A stretch of 64,000 bases of DNA from an uncultured Oscillospiraceae bacterium (GTDB lineage: Bacteria; Bacillota; Clostridia; Oscillospirales; Acutalibacteraceae), in NCBI GenBank assembly GCA_900553255.1, contig USCI01000002.1:9859-73858 (forward strand), written 5' to 3'. The notes beneath the pieces were generated by a model. The model had not been told where the DNA came from. It did not search any database and was given only the letters and a program-made list of their open reading frames with translations. Positions 51,079 to 59,124 of this stretch are shown here, piece after piece (positions within the stretch are counted from its first letter, which is position 1; each line of letters starts with the position of its first letter). A program made the position numbers and the translations under genes.

Positions 51079-51954
51079 TCAATATCCCTCCGCTTTATCC
51101 CGCGCCGCGCGGCGGACGGCGTTGCGCTGCCGCGTGAGCGCCGCGCTGGGGGTGATGCCGAGGTATTCCTTATAAATCGCACAGAAATGCTTCCGGTCTT
51201 TAAAACCGAAGCGGTTGCAGATTTCCTCCACGGTCAGCTCGCCCTTGCTGCCGGTAATCAGGTCCTGCGCACGATGGATTTTGATTGAGTTGATATAGGC
51301 GGTCATCCCTACCCCGAACAGCTTTTTGAAATACTTGCTGAAGTAGCTCGGGCTGTATCCGAAATAGGCTGCAATGGTCGGCAGATCCACGGCGTTCAGG
51401 TTCTGGTCGATATATTCCAGGATACGGGAGGACAGATCACTCGACGGCACGTCGCCCGCCGTCTGGATATGCCGCACGATGCGGATAAAGATCAGGTGGA
51501 GCAGGTTCTGGATCGCCAGCTGCGAACCGGCTTCTCCCATCTCGTATTCACGGCGGATCTTCTGAAAGTAATCGTTGGCTTCAAGCAGATCCTGCCCCTC
51601 CAGGCACACAAGGTTGGGTACATAGGACAGCGAAAGATGGAAGGTTTTCTCCAGCTCTTCGATCAGACCCTGGAAAATGTCGCTGCCGAACAGGCAGTTG
51701 AGCATCTCAAAGCCCGCCTCCATACGGAAGGTATGCGAATCCCCCGGCCGCATGAGGATAATGTTCCCCTTGCGCACCGGGCAGGTGACGCCGTTGATGA
51801 TCTGCACCGCCTCGCCCGCAAGTACATACGACAGCTCCATAAATTCATGGGAGTGCATCGGCTCCACGAGCACCCGCGAGTTATACGGCATATTGATCGT
51901 GACCTTGATCTCCCGCTGGTCGATCTTCCAGTCGTTGTTGCTGTAAATCCGCAT
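51079..51954 (-). CDS. AraC-family transcriptional regulator with cupin domain, between cassette B and the plus-strand operon
   Basis: 291 residues. Cupin half (MHSHEFMELSYVLAGEAVQIING, VRKGNIILMRPGDSHTF) and C-terminal double helix-turn-helix (VDLPTIAAYFGYSPSYFSKYFKKLFG; LTVEEICNRFGFKDRKHFCAIYKEYLGITPS). The ATG at 51954 follows GGAGGGGAGA. Position between two operons whose promoters share the same upstream repeats makes it their likely common activator, responding to an imported sugar. No convincing promoter of its own was found. Confidence 0.9.
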   Translation of the reverse strand: MRIYSNNDWKIDQREIKVTINMPYNSRVLVEPMHSHEFMELSYVLAGEAVQIINGVTCPVRKGNIILMRPGDSHTFRMEAGFEMLNCLFGSDIFQGLIEELEKTFHLSLSYVPNLVCLEGQDLLEANDYFQKIRREYEMGEAGSQLAIQNLLHLIFIRIVRHIQTAGDVPSSDLSSRILEYIDQNLNAVDLPTIAAYFGYSPSYFSKYFKKLFGVGMTAYINSIKIHRAQDLITGSKGELTVEEICNRFGFKDRKHFCAIYKEYLGITPSAALTRQRNAVRRAARDKAEGY

Positions 51955-52007
51955 GGACGCGTCTCCCCTCCGCATAATATCGCTGTATTTTTTGCCTTAT
52001 TCCAAAA

Positions 52008-52025
52008 TGTATACTTTTTTATACA
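52008..52025. promoter_or_regulatory. Inverted repeat upstream of the AraC gene
   Basis: TGTATA/TATACA arms separated by 6 bases, 54 bases before the regulator start; a possible autoregulatory site. Confidence 0.35.
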
Positions 52026-52308
52026 CTTTATAGCGCTTCGCAGACGGGATATTTATTATCAGAAATAAATAAATTACTTAAATTGAGTCCGTCGGATTCC
52101 ACAGGATTCCGGTGCGGCAGCCGGCAGCCGGCGCCGTCCGGGAAGGTATACCATGTTGGATGCCGTTTTTCAACATTTTGGAGCAATTTGGCAAAAAACC
52201 TCTGCCATTCCCGCGGCATGCCGCAATCGGAGAGCAAAAAAGTTCCCGTAAATTATAAAAAGCACCTTTGGGGGAATTTCTGACGGGTGCTGCACATAAA
52301 AACGAGAG

Positions 52309-52333
52309 CAAAATACTTCACAGATAACAAATA
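52309..52333 (+). promoter_or_regulatory. Direct repeats upstream of the plus-strand operon promoter (candidate AraC site)
   Basis: CAAAATA (52309-52315) and CAAATA (52328-52333), 19 bases apart and ending 7 bases before the -35 hexamer. They match the pair at 50874-50899. Confidence 0.5.
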
Positions 52334-52340
52334 CCGGGCA

Positions 52341-52369
52341 TTTTCGTTTGTTCCGCCCTCCTTTATAAT
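52341..52369 (+). promoter_or_regulatory. Promoter of the plus-strand operon
   Basis: TTTTCG (52341-52346), 17-base spacer and perfect TATAAT (52364-52369), preceded by GCA exactly as in the cassette B promoter; 85 bases before the first start codon. Confidence 0.65.
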
Positions 52370-52454
52370 GAAAAAAACCGAGTGTATCCGGGAATTGTTG
52401 TGAAAACCCCACAATGACCCACCCTCACACAAAACGAGAAGGAGCGTGGCCTTA

Positions 52455-53690
52455 ATGGACAAGACCAGACGTTTTCAGCAGGACGTGTTTTACATCTCCA
52501 CCTTCAACGCCATCAGCAGCGAGGAACACATGCGCGCGCAGCTGCAGCATCACAAGGATACCGGCTTCAATCTGGTGGAATTCACCTTCAAGGAACGGGA
52601 AACGGTGCTCCGGGCGCTGCCCATTTGTGAGGAGCTGGGACTGAAATCCATCGTGCAGGACAAGGATTTCGGCGGCATCGGCTTCGAGCAGGACAAGATT
52701 GTGGTCACCACCGACGAGGCGGTACAGCGGGCCGTGGAACGCTACGCCCCCTTTAAGGAGGTGCTCGGATTCTACGTGTGGGACGAGCCCGCTTTTGAAA
52801 ACTTCTCCACCTGCCGGGACACCATCAACCGTTTCCGCCGCTTTGCGCCCGACAAGCTCGGTTTCACCGTCATGGTGCCGAGCTACGGCATCTACGCCTG
52901 GAAGGCAAACGACAACTGGACCGGAGACGTGCCGCTCGAGGAGCGCCCCTATGCCAAATACGTGCGGCAGTACATCGAGGAAACCGACTGCGACGTCGTG
53001 TCGGTGGACTATTATCCCTTTGCGGTCAGCAAGGAAGCGCGGCTGATCGAAAACGACATGTGGCGGGATATGGGGTGCGTGCGCAAATACGCCAAGGCGG
53101 CCGGGCGGCCGTTCTGGTTCTATTTCCAGGGCAAATGGGATTTCCCGGCGAGCGACGACGTGGGCGGCATCGGCATGACCTACGAAAAGCTGGCGGTGCA
53201 GGCCTATGCGGCGCTGGCCTACGGGGTCAAGCAGCTGAGCTATTTCACCTCCTCATCGCTGGTGTCGGTGACCACCGACGCGAAAGGCCCGCTGTACGAG
53301 GAGGTCAAGCGGCTCAACCGCAAAATCATGCACCTGGGCACCTTCCTGCTGCACAAGGACAGCGACGTGATCTGCCATACCGGGCTGCCGGAAGAACTGC
53401 GGCAGGCGTATTTCCTCGACCGGCCGGAGGACATCCCCTTCGTGCGCGAGATGCCTGCACACCTGATCGCCGGCACCTTCACCGACGGCACCGACGTCAA
53501 ATACCTGATGCTGTCCAATAAGGATTTTGAAAACCCGGTGTCCGGCGGGCTGCGGCTTGACGACCGGTATGCGGTTTCGGTGTTTGACGACGAGGACGGC
53601 ACTCTCAAGCCGATCGGCTGCACCGACCGCGCCGAAGTGGATCTCGCGCCCGGCGAAGGCCGGCTGTATATCCTCCATCCCGCCGGCTGA
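52455..53690 (+). CDS. Cytoplasmic WDEP-type TIM-barrel protein (glycosidase-like)
   Basis: 411 residues without a signal peptide. Motifs FYISTFNAISS, FNLVEFTFKERE, GFYVWDEPAFENF, GFTVMVPSYGIYAWK, VSVDYYPFAV, DMWRDMGCVRKYAK, FWFYFQGKWDF and YGVKQLSYFTSS place it with 47989, 49375, 57552 and, more distantly, 26301. It ends in a short beta domain (LAPGEGRLYILHPAG). The ATG at 52455 (AAGGAG 10 bases upstream) is preferred to the GTG at 52446. First gene of the plus operon, so it probably acts on imported oligosaccharide. Confidence 0.73.
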   Translation: MDKTRRFQQDVFYISTFNAISSEEHMRAQLQHHKDTGFNLVEFTFKERETVLRALPICEELGLKSIVQDKDFGGIGFEQDKIVVTTDEAVQRAVERYAPFKEVLGFYVWDEPAFENFSTCRDTINRFRRFAPDKLGFTVMVPSYGIYAWKANDNWTGDVPLEERPYAKYVRQYIEETDCDVVSVDYYPFAVSKEARLIENDMWRDMGCVRKYAKAAGRPFWFYFQGKWDFPASDDVGGIGMTYEKLAVQAYAALAYGVKQLSYFTSSSLVSVTTDAKGPLYEEVKRLNRKIMHLGTFLLHKDSDVICHTGLPEELRQAYFLDRPEDIPFVREMPAHLIAGTFTDGTDVKYLMLSNKDFENPVSGGLRLDDRYAVSVFDDEDGTLKPIGCTDRAEVDLAPGEGRLYILHPAG

Positions 53691-53706
53691 GAAAGGGGGA
53701 GGCGTT

Positions 53707-55632
53707 GTGAAAAACCAGACCACAAAAGCCCCGGATGTGCTGGCCTTCGCGGCCGAACAGCTGGACAGCTACTGGTGCCGGATCTGCGGTGACGGCAGTC
53801 ACGCACAGGTCACACTGCGGGTGGACCCCGCTGCCTGCCCGTCCGTGGAGGATCCCGCACTCGACGACGCCTATGCGGTGGAAATCCAGCAGGGCATCGG
53901 CTTCATCGCCGGAAGCAATCCCCGCAGCGTACTGCTCGGGGTATACGCCTTTCTGCAGGCGGTGGGCTGCCGGTTCATCCGTCCCGGCCCGGACGGGGAA
54001 ATCCTGCCGCAGCTGGCCGCAGGGCAGATGACCGCGCATTTTGCGCGCCGCGCGGACTACCGCTACCGCGGGTTCAGCATCGAAGGCGCGGTCAGCCGGG
54101 AGAACGTTTACGCGATGATCGACTGGGCGCCGAAGCTTGGTTATAATCTGTATTTCATCCAGTTCCGCGAGGCTCACGTGTTCTTTGAGGAATGGTACAC
54201 CCACGTCTACAACGAATTCCTGCCCGCCGCACCGTATACCGTGGAGGAGTCCCGCGCTATCGTTGAGGAGCTGGGACAGGAGATCCGCCGGCGCGGCATG
54301 CAGTATCACGCGATGGGGCACGGCTGGATCTGCGAGAGCATCGGCTATCATTCCACCGGCTGGCACGCGGCGGACAACAGCGCCATCCCGGACGACGTGC
54401 GCCCGCTGCTCGCCGAGGTGGACGGAAAACGGGAGTTTTTCGGCGGTATCCCGGTGAACACCAACCTGTGCTACTCCAATCCGGAGGTACAGCGCCGGCT
54501 GGTGGAGGAAATCGTCGGCTACGCCGCCGAGCATCCCGAAAAGGAGATACTTCACATCTGGCTGGCGGACAACTTCAACAACACCTGCGAATGCGGGGAA
54601 TGCCAAAAACTCCGTCCGGCGGATTTCTATGTGCGCATGCTCAACGAGGTGGACCGCCGGCTGACCGAACGCGGGCTGCCCACCCGCATCGGCTTCCTGC
54701 TCGGATACGATCTGCTGTGGACGCCGCTCAAGGAGCGCATTCAAAACCCCGAGCGCTTTCTGCTGCTGTTCGCCCCGATCACCCGCTCCTACCGCGAACC
54801 GTATCTGCAGGACGGCGAGACGGTGGATCCCGAACACGAGACAAACGACATCCCCTATGTCCGCAACCACCTGATCCTGCCGGAGAACGCACACCAGAAC
54901 CTGCGCTTCCTGTTCGACTGGCAGCGGCAGTTCGGCGGCGACTGCGCGATTTTTGAATACCACATGATGTGGGACATCCACAAGGATTACGCCCAGATGA
55001 ATCTGGCCCGGGTACAGTTCCGGGATGTCGAGCTGCTCCGGGATATGGGGCTCAACGGCTACATCAGCTGCCAGCTGACCCGCTCGTTCTTCCCCTCCGG
55101 GCTGTGCAACACCCTGCTTGGCCGCAAGCTTTTCGACCGTTCTCTGTCCTACGAAGAAGCGGAACGCGGCTATTTTCAGGACGCCTACGGGGAGGGCTGG
55201 GAGGATGCCCGCGCGCTGCTGTGGGACATCTCGAACGGCTTTTCCTGGAGCTACAGCCGCGGAGAACTGCCGGTGGTCAATCCGGAGACGGCGGCGCTGC
55301 TCAAGGAAACCCCGGCGAAGCTGTACGCCTGGCAGGACCGGCTGCGCGCCCGCATTGCGCGGGAGACGGTGCCGGCCAGACAGAAAATGTGGCTATTCCT
55401 GCTTGAGGCAACCGAGGTATACGCCGAGCTTGCGCTGGTGCTGTACAACAAGGCAAGCGGCCTGCCCACCGAGCAGGTCAAGGCCCAGTTCGAGCTGTTC
55501 CGGCAAAACCTCTGCCGCCGCGAAACCCGTCTCCAGGAGGTATTCGACCTGTGCTCCTTTGTGCTGATCGTCAACACCATCATCAAGAAGGAAGACGAGG
55601 CCGCAATCGGTTTCGATGAAAAAGCCATCTGA
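53707..55632 (+). CDS. DUF4838-type (GH20-like) glycosidase
   Basis: 641 residues, cytoplasmic. N-terminal alpha/beta domain as in GH20 and DUF4838 proteins (GIGFIAGSNPRSVLLGVYAFLQAVGCRFIRPG), then a barrel opening with YRYRGFSIEGAV and including YNLYFIQFREAH, MQYHAMGHGW, LHIWLADNFNNTCECGECQK and CAIFEYHMMWD, then a helical C-terminal region. The CxCxxC cluster is typical of DUF4838 proteins. Activity is not established for the family; beta-hexosaminidase or related activity is inferred. The GTG at 53707 behind GGGGGAGG is the start, 16 bases after the previous stop. Confidence 0.82.
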   Translation: MKNQTTKAPDVLAFAAEQLDSYWCRICGDGSHAQVTLRVDPAACPSVEDPALDDAYAVEIQQGIGFIAGSNPRSVLLGVYAFLQAVGCRFIRPGPDGEILPQLAAGQMTAHFARRADYRYRGFSIEGAVSRENVYAMIDWAPKLGYNLYFIQFREAHVFFEEWYTHVYNEFLPAAPYTVEESRAIVEELGQEIRRRGMQYHAMGHGWICESIGYHSTGWHAADNSAIPDDVRPLLAEVDGKREFFGGIPVNTNLCYSNPEVQRRLVEEIVGYAAEHPEKEILHIWLADNFNNTCECGECQKLRPADFYVRMLNEVDRRLTERGLPTRIGFLLGYDLLWTPLKERIQNPERFLLLFAPITRSYREPYLQDGETVDPEHETNDIPYVRNHLILPENAHQNLRFLFDWQRQFGGDCAIFEYHMMWDIHKDYAQMNLARVQFRDVELLRDMGLNGYISCQLTRSFFPSGLCNTLLGRKLFDRSLSYEEAERGYFQDAYGEGWEDARALLWDISNGFSWSYSRGELPVVNPETAALLKETPAKLYAWQDRLRARIARETVPARQKMWLFLLEATEVYAELALVLYNKASGLPTEQVKAQFELFRQNLCRRETRLQEVFDLCSFVLIVNTIIKKEDEAAIGFDEKAI

Positions 55633-55659
55633 GAAAATACGGAAAATAGGAGAATCCCT

Positions 55660-57564
55660 ATGGAGCTGACATATCACGATTACTACCGGCGGGTAACCGG
55701 CTGTTTTACCGGCAAATGCGTAGGCGGCACCCTCGGCATGCCGTTTGAAGGCGAGGAACGCACCCTCGACCTGACCTATTACGATCCCGTCCCGACCGAA
55801 ATGCTCGCCAACGACGACCTGGATCTTCAGGTGGTCTGGCTTGAGAGCGTACGGCGGTTCGGCCTGCCGGTGCACCGGCGCTACCTGGCGGAATCCTGGC
55901 TGGACAACATCCGGATGGTCTTTGACGAATACGGCGTTGCACAGCGCAACCTCCGCAAGCGGCTGTATCCGCCGCTCAGCGGCGCCTACGACAACAAATT
56001 CGGCGCGGGTATGGGCGCGATCATCCGCAGCGAGCTGTGGGCGTGCCTTTGCCCGGGGGATCCTGCGCTCGCCGCCGCGCTCGCACGGGAGGACGCCTGT
56101 GTCGACCATTACGGCGACGGGGTGGACGCCGCCTGCTTCTGGGCGGCGGTGGAAAGCGCCGCCTTTACCGAGCACGATCTGGATACGCTGCTGCGTACCG
56201 GGTTCCGTTATCTGCCGGAAGGACGGCTGCGCCGCGCGCTGACCGACACCGCTGCCTGGTGGGCCCAGTGCCGTGACCCGCTCACCGTACGGCAACGGAT
56301 CGTGGACAAATACTATGTGCAGAATTTCACCGACGTTTCGCTCAACCTCTCCTTTATCCTGCTGGGCTGGCTGGCCGGCGGCGGGGATTTCGGCCGCTCG
56401 CTGTGCACCGCGGTGGGCTGCGGGTTTGACACCGACTGCACCGGCGCTTCGCTGGGCGCGCTGCTCGGCATCCTCGATCCCGACGGCATCGGGGAGGAAT
56501 GGACCCGCCCGATCGGCAGCCGGCTGGTGCTGTCGGGCAGCATGGTAGGCATGCACGAGGTCGGCACCATCGGCGAGCTCTGCCAGCAGATCGCCGCACT
56601 GAGCCTCGAGGTGCAGAAATACTACTCCTCCTGCGTCCAAACGACCGGCGCACCGGAATTTCCCGCCTGGGCCCGTCACACCGCCCCACCCTGGAAGGAC
56701 ACCCCCGACGGCATCATGCTCGAGGACGGCTACGACACGCAGGAGAGCGTCGTCGCGCTGACGCCGGTATATGCCGTGCTGCGGCATCCCGCCGGTACGG
56801 CGGTCCCGCCCGGCGGCAGCTGCCGCTATTCCCTGCGGCTGCGCGGCCTGAAAAACGGCGTCTCATCCGCCTGCACACTGGATCTGCGGCTGCCGGACGG
56901 ATGGTGTGTGCAGCCGCAGACCCGGGACATCCGCCTGTCGGGGGACGCGGATACGGTGGTGGAGTTTACCGTCACCGCACCGGCAGGAGGCAAAAACGTC
57001 TATTATACCCCGCTGGATATCCGGCTGACCGGCGCCGAAGGGCACGTCCGGCTGACCGCAGGCATCGCCACCGCCATCAGCTGGCTGCGGCGGCCGCTGT
57101 CCGCGCCGCTTGCGGAAAAACCCGATATGACCATGATGGCCGGCGCCGAACGCATCGACGTGGGCGGCCATTTCCAGAGCGTCCCCGCCGGGCGGCAGCT
57201 GCTGGCGCTCGAGCTCAAAAGCGGCATGCGCATCGCCGACGCCATCCTCATCGCCGAGGGCACCCGCGCTATGAGGGTCTGGCTCGACGGGCGGCTGGTA
57301 GCGCAGGGCGACGGGGACTATTATGTCCCCGCGTACCACCGCGGGCCGGCGCGCGCCCGTGTCGAGCTGCAGCCGGTCTGGCAGACGCTGATGGTCGAGG
57401 TGGACGACGGCCCCGCCGGCGAAATCTTCATCGGGTTCGGCAAGCCCTACGGGCTCGAATGGGTGGAGGAGCTGGAATGGCGGCTTCCTGAAGAGATTTC
57501 TGTCCCCGCCCAGGTGATTCAACCCGTCCCGGTGCCGAAGGAGGTCCCGGTATGCGCAGGATAA
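55660..57564 (+). CDS. ADP-ribosylglycohydrolase-fold enzyme with C-terminal beta domain
   Basis: 634 residues. The first 360 are the ADP-ribosylglycohydrolase fold: GCFTGKCVGGTLGMPFEG, ANDDLDLQVVWLE (first metal cluster), YGDGVDAACFWAA, and GCGFDTDCTGASLGALLG (second metal cluster). The usual Asp of the N-terminal GDAxG loop is replaced (GGTLG). The remaining 270 residues are beta-sandwich (YSLRLRGLKNG, VVEFTVTAPAGG, MRVWLDGRLVAQGDGDYY, VELQPVWQTLMVEVDDG). In a glycan operon it more likely cleaves an N- or O-glycoside than ADP-ribose. The ATG follows TAGGAGA. Confidence 0.85.
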   Translation: MELTYHDYYRRVTGCFTGKCVGGTLGMPFEGEERTLDLTYYDPVPTEMLANDDLDLQVVWLESVRRFGLPVHRRYLAESWLDNIRMVFDEYGVAQRNLRKRLYPPLSGAYDNKFGAGMGAIIRSELWACLCPGDPALAAALAREDACVDHYGDGVDAACFWAAVESAAFTEHDLDTLLRTGFRYLPEGRLRRALTDTAAWWAQCRDPLTVRQRIVDKYYVQNFTDVSLNLSFILLGWLAGGGDFGRSLCTAVGCGFDTDCTGASLGALLGILDPDGIGEEWTRPIGSRLVLSGSMVGMHEVGTIGELCQQIAALSLEVQKYYSSCVQTTGAPEFPAWARHTAPPWKDTPDGIMLEDGYDTQESVVALTPVYAVLRHPAGTAVPPGGSCRYSLRLRGLKNGVSSACTLDLRLPDGWCVQPQTRDIRLSGDADTVVEFTVTAPAGGKNVYYTPLDIRLTGAEGHVRLTAGIATAISWLRRPLSAPLAEKPDMTMMAGAERIDVGGHFQSVPAGRQLLALELKSGMRIADAILIAEGTRAMRVWLDGRLVAQGDGDYYVPAYHRGPARARVELQPVWQTLMVEVDDGPAGEIFIGFGKPYGLEWVEELEWRLPEEISVPAQVIQPVPVPKEVPVCAG

Positions 57565-59066
57565 ACGGCATCCTTTCCGCCGCGGCGCTGTGTTTCTGCC
57601 TGTGTGCAGCCGGCTGCCAATCCGGCAGTGCACCGGAATCCGCAGCCGGCGGTGGGGATTCGTCCATGTCAACAGACACAGCCCTGTCCGGCCCGCAAAC
57701 CGGCACGGCCGGAACCACCGGCAGCACTTCCTCTGCACCGGCAGACAACACAACCGGCTCCGGGACCACCGGCAGCCAGACCGTCCCGCCGGGTTCCGGA
57801 ACAGGGGAGGAACCGCCGACGCAGCGTCCCTCCGAAACGCCGTCCACCGAGCCGGAGCCCGCGCTGACCTACACCCAGCCGGACGCCAACGGCAACCAGG
57901 CCGGGTTTCTGCTGTCCACCTTCATGGCCTTTGACGGCGACACCGTCCCTTCCAAAAACCAGCGGATCGTGCGCAATACCCGGGACGCCGGGATCAACCT
58001 CATCGAGGTGACCTGGCTGAGCACCGAGACGTCGATCCTTGCCGCACTCGAGGCGGCGGACACCGTCGGCGGCATTGGCCTGCTGGTGCAGAATGCCCGC
58101 GGTGTCAACGACAGCGGCACCAATCTGGGCGGCATCGGCACCTCGCACCTGCCCAAAGCCATTACCGAGGCGGAGGTGGCCGCGTGGGTTGACAGGACCA
58201 AGGGCTACAAGAGCCTGTACGGCTACTATGTCTGGGACGAACCGGGCACCGAAGGCTTCGCGGACTGCCGCACGCTCACCGATCTGTACCGCCGGCTCGC
58301 GCCGGACAAAATGGCGTATTCCTGCATTGTGCCGAGCTACGGCGCCTACCGCTGGCCGACCGGATATCCGGCGTATGTGGATGAATACCTGCGCACAGTG
58401 CAGCCGCAGGTACTTTCGATGGATTACTATCCCTTCCTGTTCCAGAGCAGCATCAAAACCACCAGCGACCTGTGGCGCGACCTCGGTTATCTCCGCAAAA
58501 GGGCGAAGGAAACCGGTATCCCGCACTGGCACTATTTCCAGGCTATAAACGGCTCGGATTCCCTGACGGTGGAGCAGATCCGCGTGCAGATGTCCGCCGC
58601 GCTCGCTTACGGTGTTAAGGGGCTGAGTTATTACAACTCCTGGAACTCGCTGACCAACACCGACGGCAGCCCCACCGCGAACTACGAGGCACTCAAGACG
58701 ATCAACTGGCAGGCCCGGCGGGTAGGGGATCTGCTGTACGACAAGCAGAACATCGCGATCCATCACACCGGCCTGTCCGCCGGCTACGACAGCACCTATT
58801 ATCTGGATCCGCTGTCTGCATCGCCCTACATCGCCAGCGCGCCGGATAATCTCATCATCGGCGTCTTTTCCGACGGGGACAACATTTACCTTGCGATCGC
58901 GAACAAGGATCACACCGCCGGCGTGTCCGGCAGCGTTGCGCTGAAATACGAAACGCCGCTCGCGCAGTTCCTGCCCGACAGCGGCGATACTCGAGCCCTC
59001 GGCACCGGCAGCCGCCTTTCCCTCTCGCTGGAAGCGGGCGGCATTGCAGTTTACGTGCTGGGCTGA
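57552..59066 (+). CDS. WDEP-type TIM-barrel lipoprotein (glycosidase-like)
   Basis: 504 residues. Lipobox CLCAAGCQSG, a 90-residue Ser/Thr/Gly/Pro spacer, then the barrel: INLIEVTWLS, YGYYVWDEPGTEGFADCR, YSCIVPSYGAYRWP, LSMDYYPFLF, DLWRDLGYLRKRAKE, PHWHYFQAING, YGVKGLSYYNSWNSL and a C-terminal beta domain. Its start overlaps the preceding stop by 13 bases, behind AAGGAGG, so they are coupled. It would be the extracellular enzyme of the plus operon, complementing the cytoplasmic copy at 52455. Confidence 0.74.
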   Translation: MRRINGILSAAALCFCLCAAGCQSGSAPESAAGGGDSSMSTDTALSGPQTGTAGTTGSTSSAPADNTTGSGTTGSQTVPPGSGTGEEPPTQRPSETPSTEPEPALTYTQPDANGNQAGFLLSTFMAFDGDTVPSKNQRIVRNTRDAGINLIEVTWLSTETSILAALEAADTVGGIGLLVQNARGVNDSGTNLGGIGTSHLPKAITEAEVAAWVDRTKGYKSLYGYYVWDEPGTEGFADCRTLTDLYRRLAPDKMAYSCIVPSYGAYRWPTGYPAYVDEYLRTVQPQVLSMDYYPFLFQSSIKTTSDLWRDLGYLRKRAKETGIPHWHYFQAINGSDSLTVEQIRVQMSAALAYGVKGLSYYNSWNSLTNTDGSPTANYEALKTINWQARRVGDLLYDKQNIAIHHTGLSAGYDSTYYLDPLSASPYIASAPDNLIIGVFSDGDNIYLAIANKDHTAGVSGSVALKYETPLAQFLPDSGDTRALGTGSRLSLSLEAGGIAVYVLG

Positions 59067-59074
59067 ACAAAGCA

Positions 59075-59106
59075 AAAAGACCGGAGCGGAAAGCTCCGGT
59101 CTTTTG
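59075..59106. terminator. Bidirectional terminator between convergent operons
   Basis: Stem AAAAGACCGGAGC/GCTCCGGTCTTTT with A-tract and T-tract on either side, 9 bases past the plus operon and 19 bases past the GH106-like gene stop on the other strand. Confidence 0.92.
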
Positions 59107-59124
59107 ATTTATTCTCCGCCGGGA

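Larger units (their letters stand above)
51955..52454. other. Divergent control region
   Basis: 500 bases without a gene, AT-rich at both ends. It contains the inverted repeat at 52008-52025, the plus-strand promoter and its repeats (52309-52369), and a small TTGTG/CACAA hairpin near 52398. The GC-rich middle (52090-52150) shows nothing recognisable. Confidence 0.7.
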
